Source: Verrucomicrobiota bacterium
GTDB lineage: Bacteria; Verrucomicrobiota; Verrucomicrobiia; Opitutales; Intestinicryptomonadaceae
DNA length: 64,000 nucleotides
NCBI GenBank assembly: GCA_023450935.1
Contig: JAEXGH010000016.1
Coordinates: 151,863 to 215,862 of the forward strand
Reading direction: 5' to 3'
Under the pieces are notes generated by a model that was not told the origin of the DNA, did no database searches, and worked only from the letters and a program-made list of their open reading frames with translations. This document shows positions 1 through 8,747 of the stretch, piece after piece; the stretch's first letter is position 1; the number at the start of each line of letters is the position of its first letter. The translations under genes were made by a program, and so were the position numbers.

Positions 1-877
1 CCTCCTGAAGGTCGGGGAAAAGCGACTCCATTTCCTCGCGCGTTTTGATGTAGAATTCCTTGTTGGGATAGCGCATGCGCTTTTCGTCGGAAACGAGCGC
101 GCCTGTGTTGATGCAAAGCATTGCGTCGTGCGCGTCGGCGTCTTGGCGGTAGACGTAGTGGCTGTCGTTGGTGGCCACAATTTTCAGGTCGAACTCGCGC
201 GCGAGTTTTATCAGGCCGGGGATCACCTTTTTGTCGGCGGGCAGGAAGTGGTTCTGCACCTCTATGTAGTAGTTGTCCTTCCCGAAAATATCGACGAATT
301 TCCCCGTGACGCGCCGCGCGTTTTCGTAGTCGGAATAAAGCAAATATTGGGAGGCAACGCCGTTTATGCAGCCGCTGAGCGCGATTATGCCATCGGAGTA
401 TTTCGCGAGCGTTTCGTAGTCTATTCTCGGTTTGCGGTAGTAGCCGCGCTCGAAGGATTCGCTGGTGAGTTTTGCGAGATTAAGAAACCCTTTGTAGTCC
501 TTCGCAAGAAGCGTTTTGTGGTGGATTTGAAATTTCGGGAAAAGTTCGGGCGTGAGCGAAGACGGGTCGCCCTCGATGGCGTCGATGTCGTCGGAGCGTT
601 CGGAAGAGTCGCGGAGGGCTTTTTTCAGCTCCTTTACGTCGTCGCCCATGTTGTGGTCGTTGATGAAATACGCCTCCATGCCGATGAGCGGCTTTACGCC
701 CGCCTTTGTGGCGGCCTGATAGAAGTCGATTGCCCCGCACATATTGCCGTGGTCGGTCATGGCGACCGCTGGCATACCGAGTTCCTTCACGCGCGAAATC
801 AGAACGGGCAGCTTGGCGCAGCCGTCGAGAACGGAGTAGTCGGTATGAACGTGCAGATGGACAAAATTCTTCGGCAT
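1..877 (-). CDS. dnaE: DNA polymerase III alpha subunit, N-terminal part (cut by window edge)
   Basis: Replicative DNA polymerase catalytic subunit. Only the first 292 codons are present and the rest lies beyond base 1. The translation opens MPKNFVHLHVHTDYSVLDG, the PHP-domain signature of DnaE (metal-binding HxH), followed by TDHGNM and a PHP fold running to the edge (YYIEVQNH and NDSHY are recognisable). The ATG at 877 is the first in-frame start before the HLHVH motif. No Shine-Dalgarno is visible, and a TTGACA/TAAAAT pair ends only about 10 bases upstream, so the message may have a very short leader. dnaE rather than polC is inferred from the absence of an exonuclease insertion in the part seen. 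Confidence 0.93.
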   Translation of the reverse strand, partial: MPKNFVHLHVHTDYSVLDGCAKLPVLISRVKELGMPAVAMTDHGNMCGAIDFYQAATKAGVKPLIGMEAYFINDHNMGDDVKELKKALRDSSERSDDIDAIEGDPSSLTPELFPKFQIHHKTLLAKDYKGFLNLAKLTSESFERGYYRKPRIDYETLAKYSDGIIALSGCINGVASQYLLYSDYENARRVTGKFVDIFGKDNYYIEVQNHFLPADKKVIPGLIKLAREFDLKIVATNDSHYVYRQDADAHDAMLCINTGALVSDEKRMRYPNKEFYIKTREEMESLFPDLQE

Positions 878-887
878 TGTATGGGCG

Positions 888-918
888 ATTTTAACCGACC
901 ACCGCGCGGGTATGTCAA
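888..918 (-). promoter_or_regulatory. Candidate sigma-70 promoter of dnaE
   Basis: On the minus strand TTGACA (918-913) is followed after 19 bases by TAAAAT (893-888). The -35 box is perfect, the -10 box matches 5 of 6, and the spacer is slightly long. Transcription from here would begin only a few bases before the dnaE ATG at 877. Confidence 0.4.
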
Positions 919-1015
919 CACTATTAAAAAAAAGCGCGCTATTTTGAATGCCGCGTTCGAAAAAACTTGCAAAAAACCTTGTATTGTGCAGATTCTTGCG
1001 GGCATAGGGCAATAT

Positions 1016-1384
1016 ATGAAACATACGGAAGACATCATTCAAAGACTGTTGCGCATAAGAAAGGCGGCAAAGCTTTCGGAGTCGCCGCTGATGTCGGAAG
1101 ACGAAGTGCAGATATTGCGCGATTTCATAATAGAAAATCGCAGACAAGTTCCGCCGTTTGCGTTGTCGCATTTCGACAGGTTGGAGGCTTCCGGTAAAAA
1201 AGGGCTTGCAGAAGTTGTAGACGGGAAATGCGCCGCGTGCGGCGCGAAAATTTCGGAAGACGAAATAGACTACCTTCGCAAAAACAAAAACATAGGCGTA
1301 TGCGACAACTGCTTCGCCTTTATTTATATGCCCGACGAGAAGTTCAACGACGACGGCTTTTTCGACAAATTTCTCGGTAAATGA
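1016..1384 (+). CDS. Small C4 zinc-ribbon protein of unknown function
   Basis: A 122-aa soluble protein starting MKHTEDIIQ. The N-terminal 70 residues are charged and helical (LLRIRKAAKL, SEDEVQILRDFI). The C-terminal half has a CAACGAKIS...CDNC pair of CxxC knuckles, a four-cysteine zinc ribbon of the kind found in DksA-like and other nucleic-acid- or protein-binding proteins. Its stop overlaps the start of the SulP gene (ATGA at 1381-1384), so the two are co-translated. The frame is open upstream to 128, but that part is antisense to dnaE and unlikely to be translated. The specific role is unknown; a regulatory or redox-sensing partner of the transporter is only a guess. Confidence 0.75.
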   Translation: MKHTEDIIQRLLRIRKAAKLSESPLMSEDEVQILRDFIIENRRQVPPFALSHFDRLEASGKKGLAEVVDGKCAACGAKISEDEIDYLRKNKNIGVCDNCFAFIYMPDEKFNDDGFFDKFLGK

Positions 1385-3093
1385 AAAAATTAAATTCCTT
1401 TTTCCGCCCCAAATTACTCGATTGTCTTAAGGGGTATAACGCGTCGGCGTTTGTTGCCGATTTCGGCGCAGGTGTAAGCGTGGGCATTCTCGCCCTGCCG
1501 CTTGCAATGGCCTTTGCAATAGCAAGCGGCGTTTCGCCGTCGCAGGGCTTGTATACGGCTATTGTTGCGGGCTTTGTAATCTCGGTTTTCGGGGGTTCGA
1601 AAGTCCAAATAGGCGGGCCGACGGGCGCGTTCATCGTAATAGTTTCGGGCATATTGGGCACATACGGGTTCTCTGGGCTTTGCGTGGCGACGGTTATGGC
1701 GGGCGTGTTCCTGATTGCAATGGGACTGGCGAAAATGGGCAACGCAATCCGCTACATTCCGCGTCCGGTTACCATAGGCTTTACAAACGGAATCGCCATT
1801 CTGATAATGTCAACGCAGATTAAGGACTTCTTCGGACTGGACATCAAAACTGTCCCAGAGGATTTTATCCCGAAAATGGCGGTGATTTTCGAACGCTTTT
1901 CCACGCTGAGCGTGCCCACTGTTGTTTTGGGCGTGTTCTCTTTGGCGGTGATAGTGTTCTGGCCGAAGCCGCTGCGCAGGTTCGTCCCCGGTCAAATAGG
2001 CGCGATTTTCGCGGGCGTGGGGCTTTCGCTTGTTTTCGCGAGTTTCGGCGCGGATATCAACGAGCTTTTCGGGGTGTCTTTCGACTGGAACGTGCAGACG
2101 ATTTTCACGCGCTTCGGCGAAATTCCCAGCGCACTTCCAAAAATAGAATGGGTGCCGATAGACTTTGCAAACGTAAAAAATCTGGTTATGCCCGCGGTTA
2201 CAATCGCGCTTTTGGCGGCGATAGAATCGCTGTTGTCGGCGGTTGTCGCAGACGGCATGATTGACGACAAGCACAACTCGAATCAGGAGCTGATTGCTCA
2301 GGGAATGGCGAACGTAATAACCCCGTTTTTCGGCGGAATCCCCGCTACCGGCGCGATTGCGCGAACCGCCACAAACATAAAAAACGGGGCGCGCACTCCC
2401 GTTGCGGGCGTCGTGCACTGCGGCGTTTTGCTTTGCATACTGCTGTTCGCCGCGCCCTACGCGCAATACATTCCGCTTGCTACGCTCTCGGCGGTGCTGT
2501 TTGTGGTCTCATACAATATGGGCGACTGGTCTTCGTTCGGTGAAATGCGCAAACTGCCGCGCTCCGACGACGTCGTGTTTATGTGCACTTTCCTGCTGAC
2601 TGTGGTGTTCGGCCTTACGCTTGCGATAGAAGTCGGAATGGTGCTCGCGGCAATGCTGTTTATCCGCCGCGTTTCGCAGACGACAAACGTTATGGTTGTT
2701 GACAAAAAGCTTGAGACCGACCTCTCCAAATATTCGCTCGAAGGCAAAGACATTCCCGAAGGCGTGATGGTTTTCAGAATTTTCGGCGTGCTTATGTTCG
2801 GGGCGGCGGACAAACTTGAAAGCATACTCTCGCAAATGGGTGAAACCCCCAAGATTGCAATTTTGCGCATGAGGACTGTTCTTGCAATGGACTCCACAGC
2901 CCTCGACGTGCTCGACCACCTCTACGAAAAACTCAAGGCAAAAGGCGTAAAGATGATGATAACGGGAGCGCACTCGCAGCCGCTTCATATGATGCAGCGT
3001 TCGGGCTTTCTCGACAAAATCGGCGACGACTTCGTTCTCGAAAACATTGACGAGGCTTTGGCGAAATCGCGCGAGCTGCTGAAAACTCCTTAG
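1381..3093 (+). CDS. SulP family anion transporter with STAS domain
   Basis: Inner-membrane anion carrier (SLC26/SulP) of 570 aa. The sulfate-transporter fold spans about residues 15-420 with many hydrophobic segments. The conserved GVSVGILALPLAMAFAIASG opening helix and SKVQIGGPTGAF in the second conserved block are diagnostic. A STAS domain follows at about 455-565 (MVFRIFGVLMFGAADKLE, then AMDSTALDVLDHL carrying the phosphorylatable-Ser region). Substrate could be sulfate, bicarbonate, or a dicarboxylate; sequence alone does not say. Translationally coupled to the zinc-ribbon gene by a 4-bp overlap. A terminator hairpin follows at 3119-3147. Confidence 0.93.
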   Translation: MKKLNSFFRPKLLDCLKGYNASAFVADFGAGVSVGILALPLAMAFAIASGVSPSQGLYTAIVAGFVISVFGGSKVQIGGPTGAFIVIVSGILGTYGFSGLCVATVMAGVFLIAMGLAKMGNAIRYIPRPVTIGFTNGIAILIMSTQIKDFFGLDIKTVPEDFIPKMAVIFERFSTLSVPTVVLGVFSLAVIVFWPKPLRRFVPGQIGAIFAGVGLSLVFASFGADINELFGVSFDWNVQTIFTRFGEIPSALPKIEWVPIDFANVKNLVMPAVTIALLAAIESLLSAVVADGMIDDKHNSNQELIAQGMANVITPFFGGIPATGAIARTATNIKNGARTPVAGVVHCGVLLCILLFAAPYAQYIPLATLSAVLFVVSYNMGDWSSFGEMRKLPRSDDVVFMCTFLLTVVFGLTLAIEVGMVLAAMLFIRRVSQTTNVMVVDKKLETDLSKYSLEGKDIPEGVMVFRIFGVLMFGAADKLESILSQMGETPKIAILRMRTVLAMDSTALDVLDHLYEKLKAKGVKMMITGAHSQPLHMMQRSGFLDKIGDDFVLENIDEALAKSRELLKTP

Positions 3094-3118
3094 TTTGCAC
3101 TCTTCAACATAGGACTTG

Positions 3119-3149
3119 AACGGGGCGGATTTTTTCGCCCCCGTTTTGT
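3119..3149 (+). terminator. Rho-independent terminator after the SulP gene
   Basis: AACGGGGCG (3119-3127) pairs with CGCCCCCGTT (3136-3145), with one bulged C, around a T-rich loop and is followed by TTGTTT. It lies 25 bases past the SulP stop. Confidence 0.65.
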
Positions 3150-3210
3150 TTGCCGAAATGGCTTTTGCGCCGCCGGCAGATTTTCCGCGCCGACCGCCCG
3201 AACCGCCCCG

Positions 3211-4113
3211 CTAGCACAAAGAAACGCACGAGAGAAAATGCGACTCCGAAACAACGGGAATGCGCGCTTTGTAGGCGGTGTATACGGCGTCGGGGAATTC
3301 GCCGTTGGGCGCGGAAACGTCCTGCCGCGCGCCCACTACAACGTAGTCGGGATATTCGTCTATGCTGCGGACTACACAACCGCCCGCGCGGAGAACGAGC
3401 GACTCCGCCTGCGGCAAAGTCATATCGCAAAATTTGCCGACTACAAGAAACGTTTTGGAAAAATCTATCGGCGAAAAGTCGAACGGCGTATCGTTGTCGG
3501 GCGGAAAAACGTCGGGACGCGGGGTTATTTTCGCGCGCGCAAAAGTTGCGGGCTTGGGGCGTCGTTCCGATACCGACACTTTGTGCGCGGCAAAACTCTT
3601 TTTGAACGAGTCCAAATCCGCCGCGTCGGCGAGGCGGTAGAAAATTTTCGCGCAAATAACGGCGTCGTCGAGGGCGTTGTGGTGGTTGAACGCGGGCAGG
3701 TTGAAATGACGCGCAACGTCGTCGAGTTTGTTGCTGGACAGGCGCAGTTTTTTGCGGCTCATGCAAAGCGTGCAAAAGTAGTCGAAATGCGGATAGTCCA
3801 AGCCGTAGTGTTCGATTGAGCTTTTAAGGCACGAGATGTCGAACGCGGCGTTGTGGGCTACAACGTAGTCGGAGAAAAAGCCGCTGATTTCGTCCCAATA
3901 CTCGGCGAAGGTCGGGGCGTTGCGCACGTCAGACGCGGTTATTCCGTGAACCTTCGTGTTCCAGTATTGAAAGGGCGCGCACGGGTTTATCAGCTGGTGG
4001 ATTTTCGCGACAATCCTGCCGTTTTCAACGCGCGCAAGCCCTACGGAGCAAATCGACGTTCTGTCGGAATTTGCCGTTTCGAAGTCGAGCGCAGTGTAGG
4101 AAACGCCCCCCAT
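3211..4113 (-). CDS. DEDDh 3'-5' exonuclease with C-terminal BRCT domain (DnaQ-like)
   Basis: 300-aa protein. The N-terminal half is a DnaQ/epsilon-type exonuclease: motif I ALDFETANSD (catalytic D and E, about residues 9-14), and motif III HNALDDAVICAKIF (His and Asp, about 140-155). The remainder is basic linker followed by a BRCT-like module from about 210 (KTFLVVGKFCDMTLPQAESL, then GGCVVRSIDEYPDYVVVG). Exonuclease-BRCT fusions of this kind occur in many bacteria as epsilon-like proofreading or repair nucleases separate from the replicative epsilon. It is the last gene of the trxB-prmA-yhaM-rdgB-galM operon, 6 bases after galM. Confidence 0.88.
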   Translation of the reverse strand: MGGVSYTALDFETANSDRTSICSVGLARVENGRIVAKIHQLINPCAPFQYWNTKVHGITASDVRNAPTFAEYWDEISGFFSDYVVAHNAAFDISCLKSSIEHYGLDYPHFDYFCTLCMSRKKLRLSSNKLDDVARHFNLPAFNHHNALDDAVICAKIFYRLADAADLDSFKKSFAAHKVSVSERRPKPATFARAKITPRPDVFPPDNDTPFDFSPIDFSKTFLVVGKFCDMTLPQAESLVLRAGGCVVRSIDEYPDYVVVGARQDVSAPNGEFPDAVYTAYKARIPVVSESHFLSCVSLC

Positions 4114-4119
4114 TTTCCG

Positions 4120-5241
4120 CTACTGAACCGAGAATTTGAAAATCGTTGTGGTGTTGTATGTTTCCCCCGCGCGCAAAAGCGTTGAGGGGAAATTCGGGCG
4201 GTTGGGCGAGTCGGGGAAGTGCTGCGTTTCAAGGCACATTCCGTAGCGGTAGCGGTAGACTTTTCCGTTCTTGCCCACTTGGTTTGCAAGAAAATTTCCG
4301 CAGTAGAACTGAACCCCAGGCTCTTCGGTGAAAACCTCAAGCTGGCGGCCGCTGACAGGCTCATACAGACGCGCCGCAAGCGACATCTCGCCCGAAGCGC
4401 GCTTGTTCAGAACCCAGTTGTGGTCGTATCCGCCACCGAAGGCAAGCTGTTCGTCGTCGGCCTCGATTCGCGAGCCGACAGTCTTGGGTCTGCGGAAATC
4501 GAACGGCGTTCCGGCCACATCGCGGAACTTTCCCGTGGGGATAAGGAACTCGTCAACGGGCGTAATTTTGTCGGCAAAAATGGTGAGTTCGTGGTTTAGA
4601 ATGTTGCCATTGCCCGCGCCCATGAGGTTGAAATACGAGTGCTGGGTGAGGTTGCAGACGGTTGCTTTGTCGGTAGTGGCTCTGTAGTTTACAACAAGCT
4701 CGTTTTTGTTGTTGAGCGTATAGACAACCTCAACATTCAATTCCCCCGGGAAGCCGCCGTCGCCGTCGGGCGAAACAAGCGCAAATTTTGCGACGGCGGC
4801 ATCGTCGTTGGCGAAGGCTTCGCCGCGCCACACGCGCTTGTCGAAGCCCCTGAAGCCCCCGTGGAGGGTGTTGGAGTTGTTGTTCTTTTCAAGTATGTAT
4901 TTTTTGCCGTCTATCGAAAAGGCCGCGTTTGAAATTCTGTTGCCGTAGCGGCCGACAACCGCGCCGAAGTAGTCGCTGAAATTTTCGTAGTCGGAAACGT
5001 TGTCGAAGCCGAGAACGACATCGGCGAAGTTGTTGTTGCGGTCGGGAAGATGAAGTTCCGTGATTATCGCGCCGTAGTCGGTGATTTTGGCGGTTATGCC
5101 GTTGGCGTTTTTAAGCGTCCAGATTTTGACGGGCTCGCCGTCTTTCGTCTTTCCCCAGTCGGAAACTTTGACCGACTGCGCCGAAAGCGCGCATGCGGCG
5201 AAAGCCGCAACATATGCCAGAAGCAACTTTTTAATATCCAT
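4120..5241 (-). CDS. galM: Aldose 1-epimerase (mutarotase), secreted
   Basis: Interconverts alpha and beta anomers of aldohexoses such as galactose. 373 aa with a cleavable signal peptide (MDIKKLLLAYVAAFAACALSAQS), so it probably acts in the periplasm. Family landmarks are GRYGNRIS (sugar-binding), NTLHGGFRGFDKRVW and NLTQHSYFNLMG (the two catalytic-site His regions), GGYDHNWVL, and ETQHFPDSPN, which carries the catalytic Glu. Lies 2 bases after rdgB in a housekeeping operon, an odd place for a secreted carbohydrate enzyme. Activity is secure; the natural sugar is not. Confidence 0.94.
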   Translation of the reverse strand: MDIKKLLLAYVAAFAACALSAQSVKVSDWGKTKDGEPVKIWTLKNANGITAKITDYGAIITELHLPDRNNNFADVVLGFDNVSDYENFSDYFGAVVGRYGNRISNAAFSIDGKKYILEKNNNSNTLHGGFRGFDKRVWRGEAFANDDAAVAKFALVSPDGDGGFPGELNVEVVYTLNNKNELVVNYRATTDKATVCNLTQHSYFNLMGAGNGNILNHELTIFADKITPVDEFLIPTGKFRDVAGTPFDFRRPKTVGSRIEADDEQLAFGGGYDHNWVLNKRASGEMSLAARLYEPVSGRQLEVFTEEPGVQFYCGNFLANQVGKNGKVYRYRYGMCLETQHFPDSPNRPNFPSTLLRAGETYNTTTIFKFSVQ

Positions 5242-5243
5242 AT

Positions 5244-5852
5244 CTATCCTATTTTGCTTTTAAGAAATTCCGCCATTTGCGCGAATGCCGCGCCCCTGTG
5301 GCTGACTTTGTTCTTCTCCTCCGGCGAAAGCTCCGCCGTTGTTTTGCCGAAGCGCGGGACGTAGAAAAGGGGGTCGTAGCCGAAGCCGCCGCAACCGGCC
5401 GCGCCGTGGTTGATGACCCCTTCTATCTTGCCCTCGAAATGTTTTTCCTCGCCGTCGGGGCAAATGAGGGCTATTGAGCACACGAAGCGCGCCGAACGTT
5501 TTTCGTCGGGGACGTTTTCAAGTTCGCGCAAAAGTTTTTCGTTGTTGCGGGTGTCGGCGTCGGAGCCGTGCACGCCAGCGTAGCGCGCAGAGAAAATCCC
5601 CGGAGCACCGCCGAGCGCATCGACGACTATTCCGCTGTCGTCGGCAAAAACGTAGTTTGCGCCCGCAAGTTTTTTGAGCGAACGCGCCTTTATGAACGCG
5701 TTTTCGCGGAAGCTTGTTCCGTTCTCCTCGGGAGGGGCAAAGCCCGCAACGCCGTCCGCGCCCGCTATGGCGCAGTCGATACCCGCGTGCGCGAACATCT
5801 GCGCAAACTCCGCTATTTTGTGCTTGTTTGAAGACGCTATGTAGATTTTCAT
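5244..5852 (-). CDS. rdgB: Non-canonical purine NTP pyrophosphatase (RdgB/HAM1)
   Basis: Hydrolyses dITP/ITP and XTP to monophosphates, keeping deaminated purines out of nucleic acids. 202 aa, the usual length. Opens MKIYIASSNKHKIAEF, the family's nucleotide-binding loop (consensus ATxNxgKxxE). FADDSGIVVDALGGAPGIFSARYAG (around residue 70) and GFGYDPLFY (around 150) are diagnostic, and SHRGAA closes the active site. Its ATG shares one base with the stop of the upstream exoribonuclease gene (TGATG), indicating coupling. Confidence 0.96.
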   Translation of the reverse strand: MKIYIASSNKHKIAEFAQMFAHAGIDCAIAGADGVAGFAPPEENGTSFRENAFIKARSLKKLAGANYVFADDSGIVVDALGGAPGIFSARYAGVHGSDADTRNNEKLLRELENVPDEKRSARFVCSIALICPDGEEKHFEGKIEGVINHGAAGCGGFGYDPLFYVPRFGKTTAELSPEEKNKVSHRGAAFAQMAEFLKSKIG

Positions 5853-6811
5853 CAGTGTTCGACTTTTGCGGCGAGAATTTTGGAATGCAGCGCGGGCACT
5901 TCAACAAACTCTCCCGAATTTTCCGCCATTGCGGCTTCGAGCGCGCCCATTTTGGCGTCGAAATTGTCTATATTTGCAACGAAAATTGCTTCGGGAGTGG
6001 CTGCGCGAACGGCCGCGCCCCATTCGGGTTCGCCCTGATGGCTCAAAATTATGTGCTCCAAGCGTTCGAGCAAATCCTCCCGAAGCCCGTTTTTAAGCCC
6101 CGCCCTGCGGACTATTCTGTAGCCCAAAACAACGTGCCCTTGCAAAATGCCTATGCGGGTGCGCTCCGAAGCCAACCCCTGCGAGTATTCAAGCACCTTG
6201 CCAACATCGTGCAAAATTGTTCCCGCCAACGCCAAATCCCTGTCGACTTCGGGATAAAGCCCCGCCAACGCCGCCGCCATGCGCGCGCAACGCAGCGAGT
6301 GTTCAAGCAGGCCGTAGACGTAGGCGTGGTGCATTTTAACCGCGGCGGTCGAAGTGAAATACCGCCCCGCGGTGGAGTCTATTGCGAAGTTTACCGTTGC
6401 GCGCAAAGTTTCGTCGGCAATTGAGGATATTAGCGTTTCAAGCTCGCTACGCATTTGTTCGGGGTCGAAGGGCGAGACGTTTGCGAGAACCTCGAACATT
6501 TCGTCGATTTCAACCTGTTCGAGCTTGCGCGCGCCGTCGATTTTCGGGCTGAGCCTGCCCTGATAGAAATCGGCGGTTGCCTTGAATTCGAAAACGTCGC
6601 CGACTTTGGCTTCGCGCAGGGCGGGGAACGCCTGCGAGCCGTCGAAGCACATTGCCGAGACCGTTCCCGAGTTGTCGCCGAAGTCGAGCATTATGAATTC
6701 GCTCGAATTTTTCGCCGTCCGTATTTGCAGCGATTTCACGACCGCGATTGTCGAGAACTGAACCTTCCCGTCGGCCTCTTTTATGTTTTTTATTTCCGAA
6801 ATCTTCGCCAT
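5852..6811 (-). CDS. 3'-5' exoribonuclease YhaM family (OB fold + HD domain)
   Basis: 319-aa cytoplasmic nuclease. Residues about 15-100 form an OB-fold nucleic-acid-binding domain (FIMLDFGDNSGTVSAMCFDG), and about 150-300 an HD phosphohydrolase domain with HHAYVYGLLEHSLRCARMA, then LAGTILHDVGKVLEY (metal-binding HD) and HIILSHQGEPEWGA. This OB-HD arrangement is that of Bacillus YhaM (CbfA), a 3'-5' RNA/DNA exonuclease. Separated by 6 bases from prmA upstream and overlapping rdgB by one base downstream. Confidence 0.9.
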   Translation of the reverse strand: MAKISEIKNIKEADGKVQFSTIAVVKSLQIRTAKNSSEFIMLDFGDNSGTVSAMCFDGSQAFPALREAKVGDVFEFKATADFYQGRLSPKIDGARKLEQVEIDEMFEVLANVSPFDPEQMRSELETLISSIADETLRATVNFAIDSTAGRYFTSTAAVKMHHAYVYGLLEHSLRCARMAAALAGLYPEVDRDLALAGTILHDVGKVLEYSQGLASERTRIGILQGHVVLGYRIVRRAGLKNGLREDLLERLEHIILSHQGEPEWGAAVRAATPEAIFVANIDNFDAKMGALEAAMAENSGEFVEVPALHSKILAAKVEH

Positions 6812-6817
6812 ACCGCG

Positions 6818-7696
6818 CTATTTCATTTTTATCACCAAACGCGACCAATCGCCCATAGCCATTGATTCGCACGAAGATTCGCGGCCGTCGAGCCTCGAGA
6901 GGAAATACTCTTTCACCTTGCCGTTTTCCGCCGCGAGAATGCCGCTTAAGACAAGCGTTCCGCCCGCGCGGACGGCGTCGATGAGATTGTCGGCGTAAAT
7001 GCAGAGAACGTCGGAAATGATGTTTGCAAGAACGATGTCGGCCTGCCGCCCCTCGAGGGCGCGCTCAATGCCCGCGTGCTCGAACGAAAGTCCGTCAAGG
7101 GCGATGTTGTTGAGCTTGGCGTTTTCAAGGCTCACGCGGACGGCCTCTTCGTCCCTGTCGAAGCCGAACACGCGCCCGAAGCCGAACATTTTTGCGGTCA
7201 AAGCCAAAATGCCCGAACCGCAGCCTGCGTCGATAATGTATTTGTCCGAGACATCGCCGCCGCATTCGTCGATGTAGTCGAGCATTGCCATTGCGCAGAG
7301 GCGCGTGGTGGGGTGGTCGCCCGTGCCGAAGGCAAGCCCCGCGTCGAAGTAGAAAACTTTTTGCCCCGCGGGCTCTTTGAAATCGCCGCGCATCCAGAGG
7401 GGAACCCAGTTGAGGTCTTTGTAGTTCCAAGCGGTGAGGAATTTTTTGTATTCGTTCTGCCAGTCTTTGTCGCAGACGGCTTCAAGCGCATATGTTTCGG
7501 AAAGCTCGGGGAACGCCCTGCGCAATTCGGCAAACGAATTCGCCGCCTGTGCTTCGTCGTCGAAATACCCGAAGAGCATAGTGTCGTGCTTGTCGTCGAT
7601 TTTCTCGATTCCCCAATTCGAACAGCCCGTTTCGCAGCACCACGATTCAATTGGCTCGGAAAGCGGATTTTTAATTTTAAGTTCTATTTTTACCAT
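6818..7696 (-). CDS. prmA: Ribosomal protein L11 methyltransferase
   Basis: SAM-dependent trimethylation of ribosomal protein L11. 292 aa. The N-terminal substrate-recognition domain ends at the family motif WNYKDLNWVPLWMRGDF. The Rossmann domain has FDAGLAFGTGDHPTTRLC, then IIDAGCGSGILALTAKMFG (SAM motif I, about residue 150) and DIVLANIISDVL (catalytic loop; other members have NILA). Lies 3 bases after trxB and 6 before the YhaM-like gene in the same operon. Confidence 0.95.
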   Translation of the reverse strand: MVKIELKIKNPLSEPIESWCCETGCSNWGIEKIDDKHDTMLFGYFDDEAQAANSFAELRRAFPELSETYALEAVCDKDWQNEYKKFLTAWNYKDLNWVPLWMRGDFKEPAGQKVFYFDAGLAFGTGDHPTTRLCAMAMLDYIDECGGDVSDKYIIDAGCGSGILALTAKMFGFGRVFGFDRDEEAVRVSLENAKLNNIALDGLSFEHAGIERALEGRQADIVLANIISDVLCIYADNLIDAVRAGGTLVLSGILAAENGKVKEYFLSRLDGRESSCESMAMGDWSRLVIKMK

Positions 7697-7699
7697 ATT

Positions 7700-8617
7700 C
7701 TATTTGTTGTTGCTTGCCATAATTGCGGCTTTGCAGCCCGAAGCCGCGGCGGTTATGGCCTGTCGAAATTCCTTGTCGGCGCAGTCTCCCGCGGCGTATA
7801 CGTTGGCGGCGGAAGTTTTTACGGAGTCGAAAACTTTTATGTAGCCCTCGGCGTCGATTTCGACGGCGTCGGCAAAAACCGCCGTGTTGGGGGTGTGCCC
7901 GATTGCCACAAAAACGCCCGCGCACGGAATTGTGGAAAGCGCGCCCGTCTCCACGTTTTTGACGACTACCGCCGCGCATTTGCGCGTTTGGGTATCCGCT
8001 ACAACCTCATGCAAAACGCTGTTCCAAACGGGCGTAATTTTTTCGTTCGAAAGCGCGCGCTCCGCCATCACTTTGGAAGCCCTGAGCGCGTCGCGCCTGT
8101 GCACGAGTTTTACCGAAGAACAAAAGCGGGCAAGAAACAAAGCCTCTTCGCAGGCGGTGTCACCGCCGCCTACCACAACCACGTCGCGCCCCTTGTAGAA
8201 CGCGCCGTCGCAAGTGGCGCACGCGGAAACCCCGCCGCCGCCGAAAAGCTCGCGTTCGCCCTTCGCGCCCGTCATTCTGGGCGAAGAGCCGACTGCTATT
8301 ATCACGCGTTTTGTTTCCAGCACATCGCCGCCCGCCAAAAAAAGCCGTTTCGTTTCGCCCGAAAAATCCACGCGCCCCACCGTTGCGCTTTCAATGCGCG
8401 CGCCGAACTTTTCCGCCTGCCGGCGCATATTCATAAGCAGGTCGAACCCGTTGACGCCGTCGGGGAAACCTGGGTAGTTTTCAACGTCGGTTGTTGTAAC
8501 AAGCAGGCCGCCGGGGGCGTTGCCCTCCAAAACAAGCGGATTCATTCCCGCTCGCGCGGCGTAGATTGCCGCGCCCATTCCCGCGCAACCGCTTCCGATA
8601 ATCACGATTTCTTCCAT
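7700..8617 (-). CDS. trxB: Thioredoxin-disulfide reductase
   Basis: NADPH- and FAD-dependent reductase of thioredoxin, 305 aa. FAD-binding GSGCAGMGAAIYAARAG at the N-terminus, the redox-active CATC (in SACATCDGAFYKG) around residue 135, NADPH-binding VVGGGDTACEEALFLA just after, and the C-terminal VYAAGDCAD FAD motif. The start at 8617 gives MEEIVIIGSG, matching the family; a longer in-frame start at 8692 would add 25 unrelated residues. First gene of the six-gene minus-strand operon reaching to 3211, transcribed away from tatD. Confidence 0.95.
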   Translation of the reverse strand: MEEIVIIGSGCAGMGAAIYAARAGMNPLVLEGNAPGGLLVTTTDVENYPGFPDGVNGFDLLMNMRRQAEKFGARIESATVGRVDFSGETKRLFLAGGDVLETKRVIIAVGSSPRMTGAKGERELFGGGGVSACATCDGAFYKGRDVVVVGGGDTACEEALFLARFCSSVKLVHRRDALRASKVMAERALSNEKITPVWNSVLHEVVADTQTRKCAAVVVKNVETGALSTIPCAGVFVAIGHTPNTAVFADAVEIDAEGYIKVFDSVKTSAANVYAAGDCADKEFRQAITAAASGCKAAIMASNNK

Positions 8618-8747
8618 ACTGTTTACAATCGGTTTGTTTTGCCAGAAGATACGATATTTTTTCGGGCAAGGGCAAGGAAATTTCACGCGCAAGGCTCAAA
8701 TGGCTTGAAAAATAGGCGCGGCGGTTCGATAGTTTCCACCGAAAATT

